A stretch of 12,866 bases of DNA from Pseudomonadota bacterium. Its GTDB lineage: Bacteria; Pseudomonadota; Alphaproteobacteria; Acetobacterales; Acetobacteraceae. Position numbers and translations under genes: made by a program. The DNA is taken from positions 1 through 12,866 of the forward strand of contig JAJXSZ010000047.1 of the NCBI GenBank assembly GCA_021784255.1. Reading direction: 5' to 3'. The notes beneath the pieces are model-generated. The model ran no database searches, was not told the origin of the DNA, and was given only the letters and a program-made list of their open reading frames with translations. Positions 12,377 through 12,866 of this stretch are shown here, in pieces. The number at the start of each line of letters is the position of its first letter. Position 1 is the first letter of the stretch.

Positions 12377-12866
12377 TCAACTGCGCCCCGTCAGGCTGTC
12401 GGCGGGGCGCACGGAGAAGGAGAGCGCCGTCGGCTGCGCCGGGTGCCGGCTGGCCTGTGCGTGCAGGTCCCGTTCCAGGTGCGGCGTGATCCGCGATTGC
12501 TGCTTCGGGTGCGCGGGCGCGGCCTGCTTCGGCACGAAGCCGGTCGTCGGTTGCGGATGCCAAAGCACCGGTGCGCGCGAGTGCCAGGCCGCATGGTGCG
12601 CCGGCTGCGACTGGCGGTGCGCCTGATGGTATGGCGCATGCGCCTGCAGCGAGGTGGCGATCGTCGCCGGCAGGGACGGCGGCAGCGGCATCGCCGCGAC
12701 GTAGTCGCTGTTCATCGCGGCGCTATCGACGCCGGCACGGTCCACCGGCGCGGGCAGTGCTGCGGGCTGGTCCGCCGGCGCCGCGAAGGGCCGCGCCACC
12801 GGTGTCTCGGCCAGCGCCACCGCGGTTGGCGGGATCGGCTGCCGGCGCAGCGCCGCCACCCGGCCC
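12377..12866 (-). CDS. Pro/His/Gln-rich protein of unknown function, C-terminal part (truncated by window edge)
   Basis: The frame is open from the right edge to a TGA at 12377, showing 162 residues. A GTG at 12857-12859 could be a start but nothing marks it, so the N-terminus is probably outside. I recognise no domain. The first third is Ala/Pro-rich (for example AAPADQPAALPAPVD). The rest is rich in His, Gln and Pro, with about eleven His in some 72 residues (AHAPYHQAHRQ, PAHHAAWH, VLWHPQP, and so on). It has no membrane segment and is likely disordered. Third codon positions are strongly G/C, as in a genuine GC-rich gene, and the frame has no stop for 489 bases. It might bind metal through its histidines or be a periplasmic or surface linker region, but neither is shown. 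It lies 89 bp upstream of the lipoprotein gene on the same strand. Confidence 0.55.
   Translation of the reverse strand, partial: GRVAALRRQPIPPTAVALAETPVARPFAAPADQPAALPAPVDRAGVDSAAMNSDYVAAMPLPPSLPATIATSLQAHAPYHQAHRQSQPAHHAAWHSRAPVLWHPQPTTGFVPKQAAPAHPKQQSRITPHLERDLHAQASRHPAQPTALSFSVRPADSLTGRS

Noticed and set aside
1..12866. CRISPR arrays, tRNA/rRNA genes, IS ends, phage or defence modules
   Set aside because: I found no regularly spaced repeats, no cloverleaf or rRNA-like sequence and no transposase, integrase, nuclease or toxin motif on either strand.

Overview
The window looks like ordinary chromosomal DNA from a very GC-rich alphaproteobacterium, probably Rhodospirillales/Acetobacteraceae-like. 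This rests on a UPF0262 protein (a family known from Alphaproteobacteria), a DUF983 protein, GC-rich third codon positions in all genes, and GC-rich intergenic regions. I see no rRNA, tRNA, CRISPR array, IS element, phage gene or toxin/defence module. Coding density is high and no stretch above 300 bases lacks a gene.

Layout. (a) 1-1466, minus strand: a GDP-mannose 3,5-epimerase-like sugar-nucleotide epimerase, followed 122 bp downstream by a glycosyltransferase that runs off the left edge. A compact intrinsic terminator candidate lies between them. This is the end of a surface-polysaccharide locus. (b) 1661-4844, plus strand: a tight four-gene run of class I aminotransferase, DUF983 membrane protein, UPF0262 protein and MtnA (5-methylthioribose-1-phosphate isomerase). 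(c) 4874-5752, minus strand: an MBL-fold hydrolase, divergent from (d) 5879-7339, plus strand: a DHA2-type MFS exporter. (e) 7340-7508: a convergent intergenic region with a 15-bp tandem duplication and a long GC hairpin. (f) 7509-11226, minus strand: two tandem aspartate-aminotransferase-like genes (4 nt apart), a double-GNAT acetyltransferase and a small two-motif CDGSH iron-sulfur protein. The last has its own predicted promoter overlapped by an operator-like repeat. (g) 11307-12866, minus strand: the 3' end of a Pro/His-rich protein of unknown function, a ClpP/crotonase-fold lipoprotein, and a 34-residue basic single-TM small ORF.

How the genes fit together. Region (a) supplies and transfers an activated sugar. 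In region (b), MtnA belongs to the methylthioadenosine salvage/shunt pathways, and the co-transcribed aminotransferase could serve the transamination step that ends methionine salvage (inference). Region (f) is amino-acid metabolism plus redox or Fe-S housekeeping. Nothing here is clearly a new multi-gene system. The most checkable new-looking items are the CDGSH operator/promoter, the 34-aa ORF beside the ClpP-like lipoprotein, the possibly leaderless MFS transcript, and the aminotransferase-mtnA operon.
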